Assembly (NCBI GenBank): GCA_946221765.1 | Contig: CAMIMK010000195.1 | Span: 1-6,103 of the forward strand | Length of the DNA stretch: 6,103 bases | From: an uncultured Rhodovulum sp. | GTDB lineage: Bacteria > Pseudomonadota > Alphaproteobacteria > Rhodobacterales > Rhodobacteraceae | Direction of reading: 5' to 3' | In this document: positions 1 to 5,660 of the stretch, piece after piece | Position numbering within the stretch: the first letter of the stretch is position 1 | Layout of the letters: the number at the start of each line of letters is the position of its first letter | Made by a program: the position numbers and the translations under genes | The notes under the pieces: generated by a model | Told to the model about the DNA's origin: nothing | The model's input: only the letters and a program-made list of their open reading frames with translations | The model's database searches: none

Positions 1-125
1 CCCCGTCGCCCGGGGGGGGGGGCACCGGACCGACGGGGAACGACCCCGCGACGGCCGGCGCATCATTTTCCGGGCCTGGGTGCCCTCCGGAGGGCGCCTG
101 TGGCCGGATGGCGGTCCCGCCATCC
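1..125. repeat. Three tandem GC-rich hairpins upstream of metA
   Basis: Three inverted repeats follow one another. Hairpin 1: CCCCGTCG (1-8) pairs with CGACGGGG (31-38), with CCGG/CCGG inside (10-13, 25-28) and an 11-G run (12-22) in the loop region. Hairpin 2: GGTGCCCTCC (79-88) abuts GGAGGGCGCC (89-98), one wobble pair, extended outward by CCGGGCC (70-76) and GGCCGG (102-107). Hairpin 3: GGATGGCGG (106-114) and CCGCCATCC (117-125), perfect 9 bp. None is followed by a T run. They may end transcription of a gene to the left of the window, or be structural intergenic repeats. They lie upstream of the metA promoter candidate, so they are probably not part of the metA mRNA. The pairing is seen directly; the role is inferred. 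Confidence 0.6.
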
Positions 126-173
126 CCGCGTGGCGTCGCGTCACACCCGGACCCGGCCCCCGCCGCCCGACCG

Positions 174-202
174 TTGCCCTGCGGCGCCGCCTCCCATAAG
201 TA
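174..202 (+). promoter_or_regulatory. Weak promoter candidate for metA
   Basis: TTGCCC (174-179) could be a -35 box. CATAAG (195-200, spacer 15) or TAAGTA (197-202, spacer 17) could be the -10 box. Matches to the sigma-70 consensus are partial. If real, transcription would start around 207-210 and the metA leader would be only about 15-20 bases, leaving no room for a riboswitch. Bases 1-220 carry no gene that I can recognise. Confidence 0.3.
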
Positions 203-226
203 GGCGATCTGCGAAGGTACATGTCG

Positions 227-1144
227 ATGCCGATCAAGATCCCCGAAGCCCTGCCTGCCTATGACGTCCTCCGCCGCGAAGGCGTCATGGTCATGTCCGA
301 GGAAACCGCCCGCCGGCAGGACATCCGGCCGCTGCAGATCGGCCTGCTGAACCTGATGCCGAAGAAGGTGCAGACCGAGACCCAGTTCGCCCGGCTGATC
401 GGGGCGACGCCGCTGCAGATCGAGCTGACGCTCATCCGCATGTCCGAGCACCAGTCGAAGAACACCTCGGCCGCGCATCTGGAGGCCTTCTACCAGCCCT
501 TCCGCGAGGCGCGGCACCGCAAGTTCGACGGCCTCATCATCACCGGCGCCCCGATCGAGCATCTCGCCTTCGAGGAGGTGAGTTACTGGGACGAGCTGAC
601 CGAGGTCTTCGACTGGACCCAGACCAACGTCCACCACACCATGGCGGTCTGCTGGGGCGGCATGGCCATGCTCCACCATTTCCACGGCGTGCCGAAGCAC
701 ATGCTGCCGGCCAAGGCCTTCGGCTGCTTCACCCACCAGACCTTCGACCCGGCCTCGCCCTATACCCAGGGCTTCAGCGACAGCTTCGTCGTGCCGGTCA
801 GCCGCTGGACCGAGGTGCGGGCCGAGGAGATCTACCTGCATGACGAACTGAACATGCTCATCTTCTCGGACGAGGCCGGCCCCTGCCTCGTCGACGACCC
901 GAGCCACCGGGCGCTCTACATGTTCAACCACCTCGAATACGACTCGACGACGATCAAGGAGGAATACGACCGCGACGTCGCCGCGGGCGGCCGCATCGCC
1001 CTGCCGGTCGCCTATTTCCCCGACGACGACCCCGGCCGCAGCCCGGAGAACCAGTGGCGGAGCCATGGGCACCTGCTCTACGGCAACTGGATCAACCAGA
1101 TCTACCAGACGACCCATTTCGACCTCGCGGACATCGGGCACTGA
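227..1144 (+). CDS. metA: Homoserine O-acetyltransferase (MetA family)
   Basis: MetA acylates the hydroxyl of L-homoserine, the first committed step of methionine synthesis, in the cytoplasm. The 305-residue protein aligns along its length with E. coli MetA (309 aa): MPIKIPEALPA at the start, LNLMPKK, FDGLIITGAP, the catalytic-Cys segment AVCWGG, the FNHLEY segment and WRSHGHLLYGNW near the end. Starting at ATG 227 puts the nucleophile at Cys142 and the His/Glu pair at His235 and Glu237, exactly the E. coli numbering. The upstream ATG at 221 would add Met-Ser and lies only 3 bases after the GAAGG ribosome binding site (213-217), while ATG 227 has a 9-base spacing, so 227 is preferred. Residue 111 is Glu (GAPIEHL), where E. 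coli has Gly. In this family Glu111 is known to go with acetyl-CoA and Gly111 with succinyl-CoA, so I predict O-acetylhomoserine as product. No frameshift or truncation is seen. A hairpin separates it from the next gene, so it is probably monocistronic. Confidence 0.95.
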   Translation: MPIKIPEALPAYDVLRREGVMVMSEETARRQDIRPLQIGLLNLMPKKVQTETQFARLIGATPLQIELTLIRMSEHQSKNTSAAHLEAFYQPFREARHRKFDGLIITGAPIEHLAFEEVSYWDELTEVFDWTQTNVHHTMAVCWGGMAMLHHFHGVPKHMLPAKAFGCFTHQTFDPASPYTQGFSDSFVVPVSRWTEVRAEEIYLHDELNMLIFSDEAGPCLVDDPSHRALYMFNHLEYDSTTIKEEYDRDVAAGGRIALPVAYFPDDDPGRSPENQWRSHGHLLYGNWINQIYQTTHFDLADIGH

Positions 1145-1150
1145 GGGCCT

Positions 1151-1189
1151 GACGCCCGCCCGCCGCGCTTGCGCCGGGGGAGGGGCGTC
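1151..1189 (+). terminator. Possible terminator hairpin after metA
   Basis: GACGCCC (1151-1157) pairs with GGGCGTC (1183-1189), with a smaller imperfect hairpin CCGCGC-TT-GCGC inside. It starts 6 bases after the metA stop codon. The downstream sequence CCATCTTG has no proper T run, so intrinsic termination would be weak. Many GC-rich bacteria do use such T-poor hairpins, but that is only an inference here. Confidence 0.4.
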
Positions 1190-1239
1190 CCCATCTTGAC
1201 CGGGATCGACCCCGTTCCCCGCGCGAGGAAGCCGCATCC

Positions 1240-1716
1240 ATGTCCCACGCCTTCGGCCAGCCCGGTCTCCTTCCCGGACTTCCCGATCCCGAGATCGACC
1301 GTCAGTTCTATGACGGCGTGCCCGGCCGGCGCTTCGCCGCCTGGCTCCTGGATGTCGGACTCGTGCTCCTCATCGGGGTGCCGACCGCGATCGTCTTCGG
1401 CCTGATGACCCTCGGCCTCGGCTTCATGCTCTTTCCGCTGGTGCTGGCGGGAACCGGCTTCGTCTACCGGGTGATGACCCTGTCGACCGGCTCGGCGACG
1501 CTCGGCATGCGACTCATGGGGCTGGAGTTCCGCCGCGCGGACGGCAGCCGCTTCGACGGCCTGACCGCGACGCTCCACACCGCGCTCTACATGGTGTGTC
1601 TGAGCTTCATGGTGCTGCAGGTCATCAGCTGCGTCACGATCCTGACCACGGCCTATCGCCAGAGCCTGCCGGACCTCGTGCTCCGGACCACGGCGATTAA
1701 CCGGCCGGCCAACTGA
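1240..1716 (+). CDS. RDD family integral membrane protein
   Basis: This is a 158-residue inner-membrane protein with an RDD domain, a family whose general biochemical role is not settled (an ion-transport role has been proposed for some members). The N-terminal ~28 residues are soluble and proline/acid-rich (LPDPEIDRQFYDGVPG). The first signature follows at about 30-40 (RRFAAWLLDVG, Arg30/31 and Asp38), then membrane segments at about 34-56 and 58-78, the second signature GSATLGMRLMGLEFRRADG (84-102), and a third membrane segment at about 113-136. The C-terminal LPDLVLRTTAI (143-153) matches the usual family ending. Start ATG 1240 has GAGGAAG at 1225-1231, 8 bases upstream. It lies 95 bases after metA and about 100 bases before bpt. 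From memory, RDD proteins of this kind are often found next to bpt/ate genes in Rhodobacterales. The family call is firm; substrate and function are unknown. Confidence 0.88.
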   Translation: MSHAFGQPGLLPGLPDPEIDRQFYDGVPGRRFAAWLLDVGLVLLIGVPTAIVFGLMTLGLGFMLFPLVLAGTGFVYRVMTLSTGSATLGMRLMGLEFRRADGSRFDGLTATLHTALYMVCLSFMVLQVISCVTILTTAYRQSLPDLVLRTTAINRPAN

Positions 1717-1750
1717 AGGGCCATTGAGGCACGTCGCGCGGAGAAAGGAG

Positions 1751-1779
1751 TTGCCCGCCGGCAATCCCTCTTGTTAGCT
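1751..1779 (+). promoter_or_regulatory. Promoter candidate for bpt
   Basis: TTGCCC (1751-1756), a 17-base spacer and TTAGCT (1774-1779) have sigma-70-like spacing within the RDD-bpt gap, which is locally richer in T than its surroundings. Predicted start is near 1786, giving a leader of about 35 bases. The -10 box is a poor match, so read-through from the RDD gene is equally possible. A purine-rich GAAAGGAG (1743-1750) lies just before it, with only a very short TTG reading frame behind it, and I do not call a gene there. Confidence 0.35.
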
Positions 1780-1819
1780 TTCCGATCCAGGAACTCCACG
1801 GAGCGATTTGGGATCCCAG

Positions 1820-2638
1820 ATGCGTCACAGCCTGCCGCAGTCGCATCAGTTCTACGTCACGGCGCCGCAGCCGTGCCCCTACCTGCCCGGCAAGGTCGAG
1901 CGCAAGCTCTTCACGGCCCTGCAGGGCGAGGGGGCCGGCCACCTGAACGACGTGCTGTCGCATCAGGGCTTCCGGCGCTCGCAGAACGTTCTCTACCGCC
2001 CGTCCTGCGCGGGCTGCGCCGCCTGCCTCTCCGCCCGGATCGTCGTGGCGGATTTCGTGCCCTCGCGCAACCAGACGCGGGTGCTGCGCCGGAATGCCGA
2101 CCTTGACCGGATCGCCCGCAGCCCCTGGGCGACCGAGACGCAATACGACCTCTTCCGCCGCTACCTCGATGCCCGCCACGCCACGGGCGGCATGGCCGAC
2201 ATGGACATCCAGGAATTCGGCGCGATGATCGAGGAGACCCCGGTCAAGAGCCGGGTCATCGAATACCATGGCCGGGCCGGGGGCCGGCGGCAGGAGCTGG
2301 TCGCGGTCTGCCTGACCGACATCCTCGTCGATGGCGTGTCGATGGTCTATTCCTTCTTCGATCCCGAGCTGACCCGCGACAGCCTCGGCAGCTTCATCAT
2401 CCTCGATCATATCGCCATCGCCCGCGAGATGGGCCTTCCCTACGTCTATCTTGGTTACTGGGTCGCCGGCAGCCCGAAGATGGACTACAAGTCCCGCTTC
2501 CAGCCGCTGGAGGTCTTTGCGGACGGGCGCTGGTCGCTCTCCACCGCCCCCGAGACCGCGACGGCGCTCCGCCGCCGCTTCGACCGCCCCGCGATCAGTG
2601 AACAGGTCGCCGCGATCGAGCTCCCCTCGACGCGCTAG
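1820..2638 (+). CDS. bpt: Aspartate/glutamate leucyltransferase (Bpt), often annotated arginyltransferase
   Basis: This enzyme of the N-degron pathway transfers an amino acid from aminoacyl-tRNA to the N-terminus of proteins that begin with Asp or Glu. In bacteria of the Bpt type this is Leu, which then targets the protein to ClpS/ClpAP. The 272-residue product has the N-terminal ATE domain with APQPCPYLPGK (15-25) and YRPSCAGCAACLSARI (59-74), including the conserved cysteines 19, 63, 66 and 69. The C-terminal ATE domain is marked by YSFFDPELTRDSLGSF (177-192), LDHIAIAREMGLPYVYLGYW (195-214) and SPKMDYKSRFQPLE (218-231). Length and domain order are normal for the family. ATG 1820 is chosen because MRHSLPQSHQFYVTAPQPCP looks like the usual alphaproteobacterial N-terminus. 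GGGA at 1810-1813 is a weak ribosome binding site. A TTG at 1808 would add four residues and has GGAG 4 bases upstream, so it cannot be excluded. Leucyl versus arginyl specificity cannot be settled from sequence alone, but bacterial Bpt is expected to be leucyl. Confidence 0.93.
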   Translation: MRHSLPQSHQFYVTAPQPCPYLPGKVERKLFTALQGEGAGHLNDVLSHQGFRRSQNVLYRPSCAGCAACLSARIVVADFVPSRNQTRVLRRNADLDRIARSPWATETQYDLFRRYLDARHATGGMADMDIQEFGAMIEETPVKSRVIEYHGRAGGRRQELVAVCLTDILVDGVSMVYSFFDPELTRDSLGSFIILDHIAIAREMGLPYVYLGYWVAGSPKMDYKSRFQPLEVFADGRWSLSTAPETATALRRRFDRPAISEQVAAIELPSTR

Positions 2639-2698
2639 GCGCCGCACCGGCGCAGGGCGCGGGGCTCGGACGCCCTCTGACGCCACGGGACAGAGGGC
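2639..2698 (+). terminator. Two hairpins after bpt, possible terminator
   Basis: GCGCCG (2639-2644) pairs with CGGCGC (2648-2653) immediately after the bpt stop codon. GCCCTCTG (2672-2679) pairs perfectly with CAGAGGGC (2691-2698) across an 11-base loop. No T run follows; instead there is a short tetranucleotide repeat, TGCCTGCCTGCC (2699-2710). The pairing is seen directly; a termination role is inferred from position. Confidence 0.4.
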
Positions 2699-2910
2699 TG
2701 CCTGCCTGCCGCGGGCGCCTTCGGCTCCGCCATCGCCATCCCCCGCCGATACACCCATGCGCCTTGCGGATGGACCCGCGCCCTCTGCAGGTCCGGAACC
2801 CGGGCGACCGGACCGCGGAGGTACCCCCGGGCCTCCCGGGGGCGGCCCGAAAGGCGGGGCCCAACACTTCCGCTCGGGACGTCCCCGGCGCCGCACCCGG
2901 CGGCGCGGCG
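2699..2910. other. Non-coding bpt-topA gap with strong GC dyads
   Basis: I see no convincing gene here. The topA frame stays open back into bpt, but its product is low-complexity Pro/Arg/Gly-rich and unlike any topoisomerase N-terminus. No tRNA or other RNA gene was recognised. Visible structures are a perfect 8-bp dyad, CCCCCGGG (2824-2831) and CCCGGGGG (2835-2842), followed at once by GGCCC (2844-2848) and GGGCC (2857-2861) around a GAAAGGCG loop. This stretch probably holds the upstream part of the topA control region. The dyads could be regulatory or simply a result of extreme GC content. Confidence 0.5.
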
Positions 2911-2939
2911 TTGACAAGCGGCGCCCGAGCGAACATGTA
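2911..2939 (+). promoter_or_regulatory. topA promoter with perfect TTGACA -35 box
   Basis: TTGACA (2911-2916) is an exact sigma-70 -35 consensus. A 17-base spacer leads to CATGTA (2934-2939), a weak -10 box. A strong -35 with a degenerate -10 is common in alphaproteobacterial promoters. The predicted start is near 2946, about 40 bases before the topA ATG. A supercoiling-sensitive topA promoter would make biological sense, but nothing in the sequence proves it. Confidence 0.55.
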
Positions 2940-2984
2940 GCCCGGGATTTAGGGCGCCGATCGCGCCTGCGGAACCGGGATCAC

Positions 2985-5609
2985 ATGGCTGTCGTCGTTG
3001 TAGAATCACCCGCCAAGGCCAAGACGATCAACAAGTATCTCGGGTCGGACTATACCGTCCTCGCCTCCTATGGGCATGTGCGCGACCTGCCGCCCAAGGA
3101 CGGCTCGGTCGATCCCGAACACGCCTTCGAGATGAAATGGGAGGTCGCCTCGGACAGCCAGAAGCATGTCCGGGCCATCGCCGAGGCGTTGAAGGACGAC
3201 AGCCGGCTGATCCTCGCCACCGACCCCGATCGCGAAGGCGAGGCCATTTCGTGGCACCTGCTGGAGGCGCTCACCAAGCGCAAGGCGATCAAGGCCGGCA
3301 CCGCGGTCGAGCGGGTGGTCTTCAACGCCATCACCAAATCCGCGGTGACCGGCGCGATGGAAAATCCGCGCCAGATCGACATGGAACTCGTCAACGCCTA
3401 TCTGGCGCGCCGGGCCCTCGACTATCTGGTGGGCTTCCGCCTGTCGCCGGTGCTGTGGCGCAAGCTGCCGGGCGCGAAGAGCGCGGGCCGGGTGCAGTCG
3501 GTGGCGCTGCGGCTGATCGTCGACCGCGAGATGGAGGTCGAGGCCTTCCGGGCGCGGGAATACTGGAGCGTGACCGCGCTGCTCGCGACGCCGCGGGGCG
3601 ACACCTTCGAGGCGCGGCTGACCGAGCTCGAGGGGCGCAAGCTCGACCGCTACGACCTCGGCGACCAGGGTTCCGCCGACCGGGCGGTGGCGGCGATCAC
3701 CGCGCGCGACCTGCACGTGGCGTCGGTCGAGGCCAAGCCGGCGAGCCGCAACCCGGCGGCGCCGTTCATGACCTCGACGCTGCAGCAGGAGGCGAGCCGC
3801 AAGTGCGGCTTCGGCGCGCGGCAGACGATGAATGCCGCGCAGCGCCTCTACGAGGCGGGCCACATCACCTACATGCGGACCGACGGCATCGACATGGCGC
3901 CCGAGGCGGTCATGGCCGCGCGCGACGTCATCAAGGCGCGCTACGGGGCGGACTATGTCCCGAAGAGCCCGCGCATGTACAAGAACAAGGCCAAGAACGC
4001 CCAGGAGGCGCATGAGTGCATCCGGCCGACCGACATGGCCGCGAGCCCGGACCGCCTGCGGCTCGAAAGCGACCAGGCCCGGCTTTACGAGCTGATCTGG
4101 AAGCGGTCGGTGGCGAGCCAGATGGAGGCCGCGCGCTTCGAGCGGACCACGGTCGAGGTGGCGAGCGCCGACAAGGCGGTGGGCCTGCGCGCGACCGGGC
4201 AGGTCGTGGTGTTCGACGGCTTCCTCAAGGTCTATTTCGAGGGCCGGGACGACGACATCCTCGAGAGTGACGACGAGGACGGGCGCCGCCTGCCGGTGAT
4301 CCATGCGGGCGAGCCGGCCGAAAAGCGGGCGATCACGCCCGAGCAGCATTTCACCCAGCCGCCGCCGCGCTACACCGAGGCGACCCTCGTCAAGCGGATG
4401 GAGGAACTCGGCATCGGCCGGCCCTCGACCTATGCCTCGATCGTCTCGACGATCCAGGAGCGGGCCTATGTGCGCAAGGACAAGAACCGGCTGATCCCCG
4501 AGGACAAGGGCCGGCTCGTCACCGCCTTCCTGCTCAACTATTTCGGCCGCTATCTCGACTATGACTTCACCGCGGATCTCGAGGAGGACCTCGACCGCGT
4601 GACGACCGGCGACGAGGACTGGAAGGTCCTGCTGGCGCGGTTCTGGGAGCATTTCTCGGCCGCGCTCGGCGAGACCGAGGGGCTGCGCATCACCGAGGTG
4701 CTGGAGAAGATCAACGAGGTGCTGGAGCCGCATCTCTTTCCGGTGACCGAGGAGGATCCCGAGCCGCGGCGCTGCAAGGCCTGCGGGGCGGGGCGGCTCT
4801 CGCTCCGCACCTCGCGCAACGGCTCGGCCTTCATCGGCTGCTCGAACTATCCCGAGTGCCGCTATACCCGGCCGCTGTCGGGTGACATCGAGGGGGGCGA
4901 TGCGGCGGGGCCGGACGGCAAGCTCCTCGGCCATGACGACGCCGGGGTGCCGGTGACGCTGCGGGTCGGGCCCTATGGCCTCTATGTCCAGCTCGGCGAG
5001 GCGGAGGGCGACGTGAAGCCGAAGCGCTCGTCGCTGCCGAAGGGCATGGAGGCCTCGGCGGTGGATCTGGCGCGGGCGCTGGAACTCCTGTCGCTGCCGC
5101 GGCTCATCGGCGCGCACCCGGAGGACGGGGTGCCGGTCGAGGCCGGGCTCGGCCGGTTCGGGCCCTTCGTGAAGCATGGCAAGACCTACGCGAACATCAA
5201 GGATCCCGAGGAGGTCTTCACCATCGGCATGAACCGGGCGGTGGAGCTTCTGGCGCAGAAGGCCGCCCGCGGCGGTGGGCGTGGCGCCGCGGTGAAGCCG
5301 CTCCGGGTCCTGGGCGAGCACCCGGACGGCGGCGAGGTCGGCGTCTATGCCGGGCGCTACGGGCCGTATGTGAAGTGGGAGAAGGTGAATGCCACGCTCC
5401 CGAAGGAGGCCGAGCCCGAGGCGGTGACCCTTGCCGAGGCGCTGGAACTCATCGCCGCCAAGGCCCCGAAGAAGCGCGCCGCAAAGAAACCGGCCGCAAA
5501 GAAGGCCGCGGCGAAAAAGCCGGCGGCGAAGAAGGCGGCTGCCAGGAAGCCCGCTGCCGGGAAGAAGGCTGCCGTGGCAGACGATCTGACCGAGCCCGCC
5601 GCCGACTGA
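2985..5609 (+). CDS. topA: DNA topoisomerase I (type IA)
   Basis: TopA relaxes negative supercoils by nicking one strand through a 5'-phosphotyrosine link. The 874-residue protein starts with the Toprim domain (VVVVESPAKAKTINKYLG, 3-20, Glu7; metal-binding DPDREGE with Asp80, Asp82 and Glu84). ARRALDYLVGFRLSPVLW (141-158) and SAGRVQSVALRLIVDRE (166-182) follow. The active site is GHITYMRTDG (292-301) with Tyr296, and EAHECIRPTD is at 341-350. LGIGRPSTYASIVSTIQERAYV (475-496, quoted here in part as conserved) is typical. One Cys4 zinc finger is at Cys597, 600, 619 and 625; E. coli TopA has three. Three C-terminal repeats centre on GPYGLYVQLG (662-671), GRFGPFVKHG (723-732) and GRYGPYVKWE (790-799). 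A Lys/Ala/Pro tail fills about 826-864 and is followed by an acidic end. ATG 2985 is chosen because MAVVVVESPAKAK is the canonical N-terminus. Earlier in-frame starts back to 2451 would add unrelated sequence overlapping bpt. The ribosome binding site is weak (GGAA 2971-2974 or GGGA 2977-2980). Confidence 0.97.
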   Translation: MAVVVVESPAKAKTINKYLGSDYTVLASYGHVRDLPPKDGSVDPEHAFEMKWEVASDSQKHVRAIAEALKDDSRLILATDPDREGEAISWHLLEALTKRKAIKAGTAVERVVFNAITKSAVTGAMENPRQIDMELVNAYLARRALDYLVGFRLSPVLWRKLPGAKSAGRVQSVALRLIVDREMEVEAFRAREYWSVTALLATPRGDTFEARLTELEGRKLDRYDLGDQGSADRAVAAITARDLHVASVEAKPASRNPAAPFMTSTLQQEASRKCGFGARQTMNAAQRLYEAGHITYMRTDGIDMAPEAVMAARDVIKARYGADYVPKSPRMYKNKAKNAQEAHECIRPTDMAASPDRLRLESDQARLYELIWKRSVASQMEAARFERTTVEVASADKAVGLRATGQVVVFDGFLKVYFEGRDDDILESDDEDGRRLPVIHAGEPAEKRAITPEQHFTQPPPRYTEATLVKRMEELGIGRPSTYASIVSTIQERAYVRKDKNRLIPEDKGRLVTAFLLNYFGRYLDYDFTADLEEDLDRVTTGDEDWKVLLARFWEHFSAALGETEGLRITEVLEKINEVLEPHLFPVTEEDPEPRRCKACGAGRLSLRTSRNGSAFIGCSNYPECRYTRPLSGDIEGGDAAGPDGKLLGHDDAGVPVTLRVGPYGLYVQLGEAEGDVKPKRSSLPKGMEASAVDLARALELLSLPRLIGAHPEDGVPVEAGLGRFGPFVKHGKTYANIKDPEEVFTIGMNRAVELLAQKAARGGGRGAAVKPLRVLGEHPDGGEVGVYAGRYGPYVKWEKVNATLPKEAEPEAVTLAEALELIAAKAPKKRAAKKPAAKKAAAKKPAAKKAAARKPAAGKKAAVADDLTEPAAD
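5460..5576 (+). repeat. H1-like Lys/Ala/Pro repeats in the TopA tail
   Basis: This stretch encodes imperfect repeats of the type AAKKPAAKKA and AAARKPAAGKKAA, giving a strongly basic, probably disordered C-terminus like that of histone-H1-like proteins. The repeated codons (GCC/GCG GCx AAG AAG) form degenerate direct repeats at the DNA level. Basic tails of this kind occur in many high-GC topoisomerase I proteins and are thought to increase DNA binding and processivity. The repeats are seen directly; the role is from family knowledge. Confidence 0.8.
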
Positions 5610-5624
5610 CGTCACCATCCGTTG

Positions 5625-5634
5625 GCGCATGCGC
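5625..5634. repeat. Perfect 10-bp palindrome GCGCATGCGC
   Basis: GCGCATGCGC is its own reverse complement and lies 15 bases after the topA stop codon. Its last two bases overlap the start of the larger palindrome that follows. It may belong to the same control or termination region, but in this base composition a short GC palindrome can be chance. Confidence 0.5.
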
Positions 5635-5660
5635 ATTCGTCAACCACGGTTGACGAATGC
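5633..5660. promoter_or_regulatory. 28-bp perfect inverted repeat, probable operator
   Basis: GCATTCGTCAACC (5633-5645), a 2-base centre AC, and GGTTGACGAATGC (5648-5660) form a perfect 13-bp inverted repeat. It is markedly more AT-rich than its surroundings. The right arm contains the ATG (5657-5659) of the broken downstream reading frame, and by symmetry the left arm carries an ATG on the other strand. Its size, perfect dyad and overlap with a start codon fit the binding site of a dimeric repressor that blocks transcription or translation start, possibly autoregulation by the downstream HTH-like protein. It lies 24 bases after topA and could alternatively serve as a transcription terminator hairpin, although no T run follows. 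The repeat is seen directly; the operator role is inferred. Confidence 0.6.

Noticed and set aside
126..220. Possible SAM riboswitch in the metA leader
   Set aside because: I could not match the conserved SAM-II core, and the promoter candidate leaves only a very short leader. A covariance search was not possible here.
1102..1764. 220-codon open frame on the - strand opposite the RDD gene
   Set aside because: Charged low-complexity sequence (His/Glu/Arg/Gln-rich), a typical shadow of a GC-rich membrane-protein gene.
1808..1819. TTG start four codons upstream of the chosen bpt start
   Set aside because: The ATG at 1820 gives the usual family N-terminus. The TTG remains possible but is a rarer start codon, and its ribosome binding site spacing of 4 is tight.
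1697..2917. 406-codon open frame on the - strand opposite bpt
   Set aside because: Arg/Gly/Ala-rich shadow with no family features; bpt on the + strand explains the coding signal.
2451..2984. In-frame upstream extension of topA
   Set aside because: The extra 178 residues are low-complexity Pro/Arg/Gly sequence overlapping bpt. The canonical TopA N-terminus begins at ATG 2985, behind a promoter candidate.
2639..2984. tRNA or small RNA gene in the bpt-topA gap
   Set aside because: No T-arm motif, acceptor-stem pairing or known small RNA signature was recognised; only GC dyads are visible.
3006..5636. 876-codon open frame on the - strand opposite topA
   Set aside because: It is a GC-codon shadow of topA: Arg/His/Leu/Gly-rich with no recognisable domain, while the + strand has every TopA signature.
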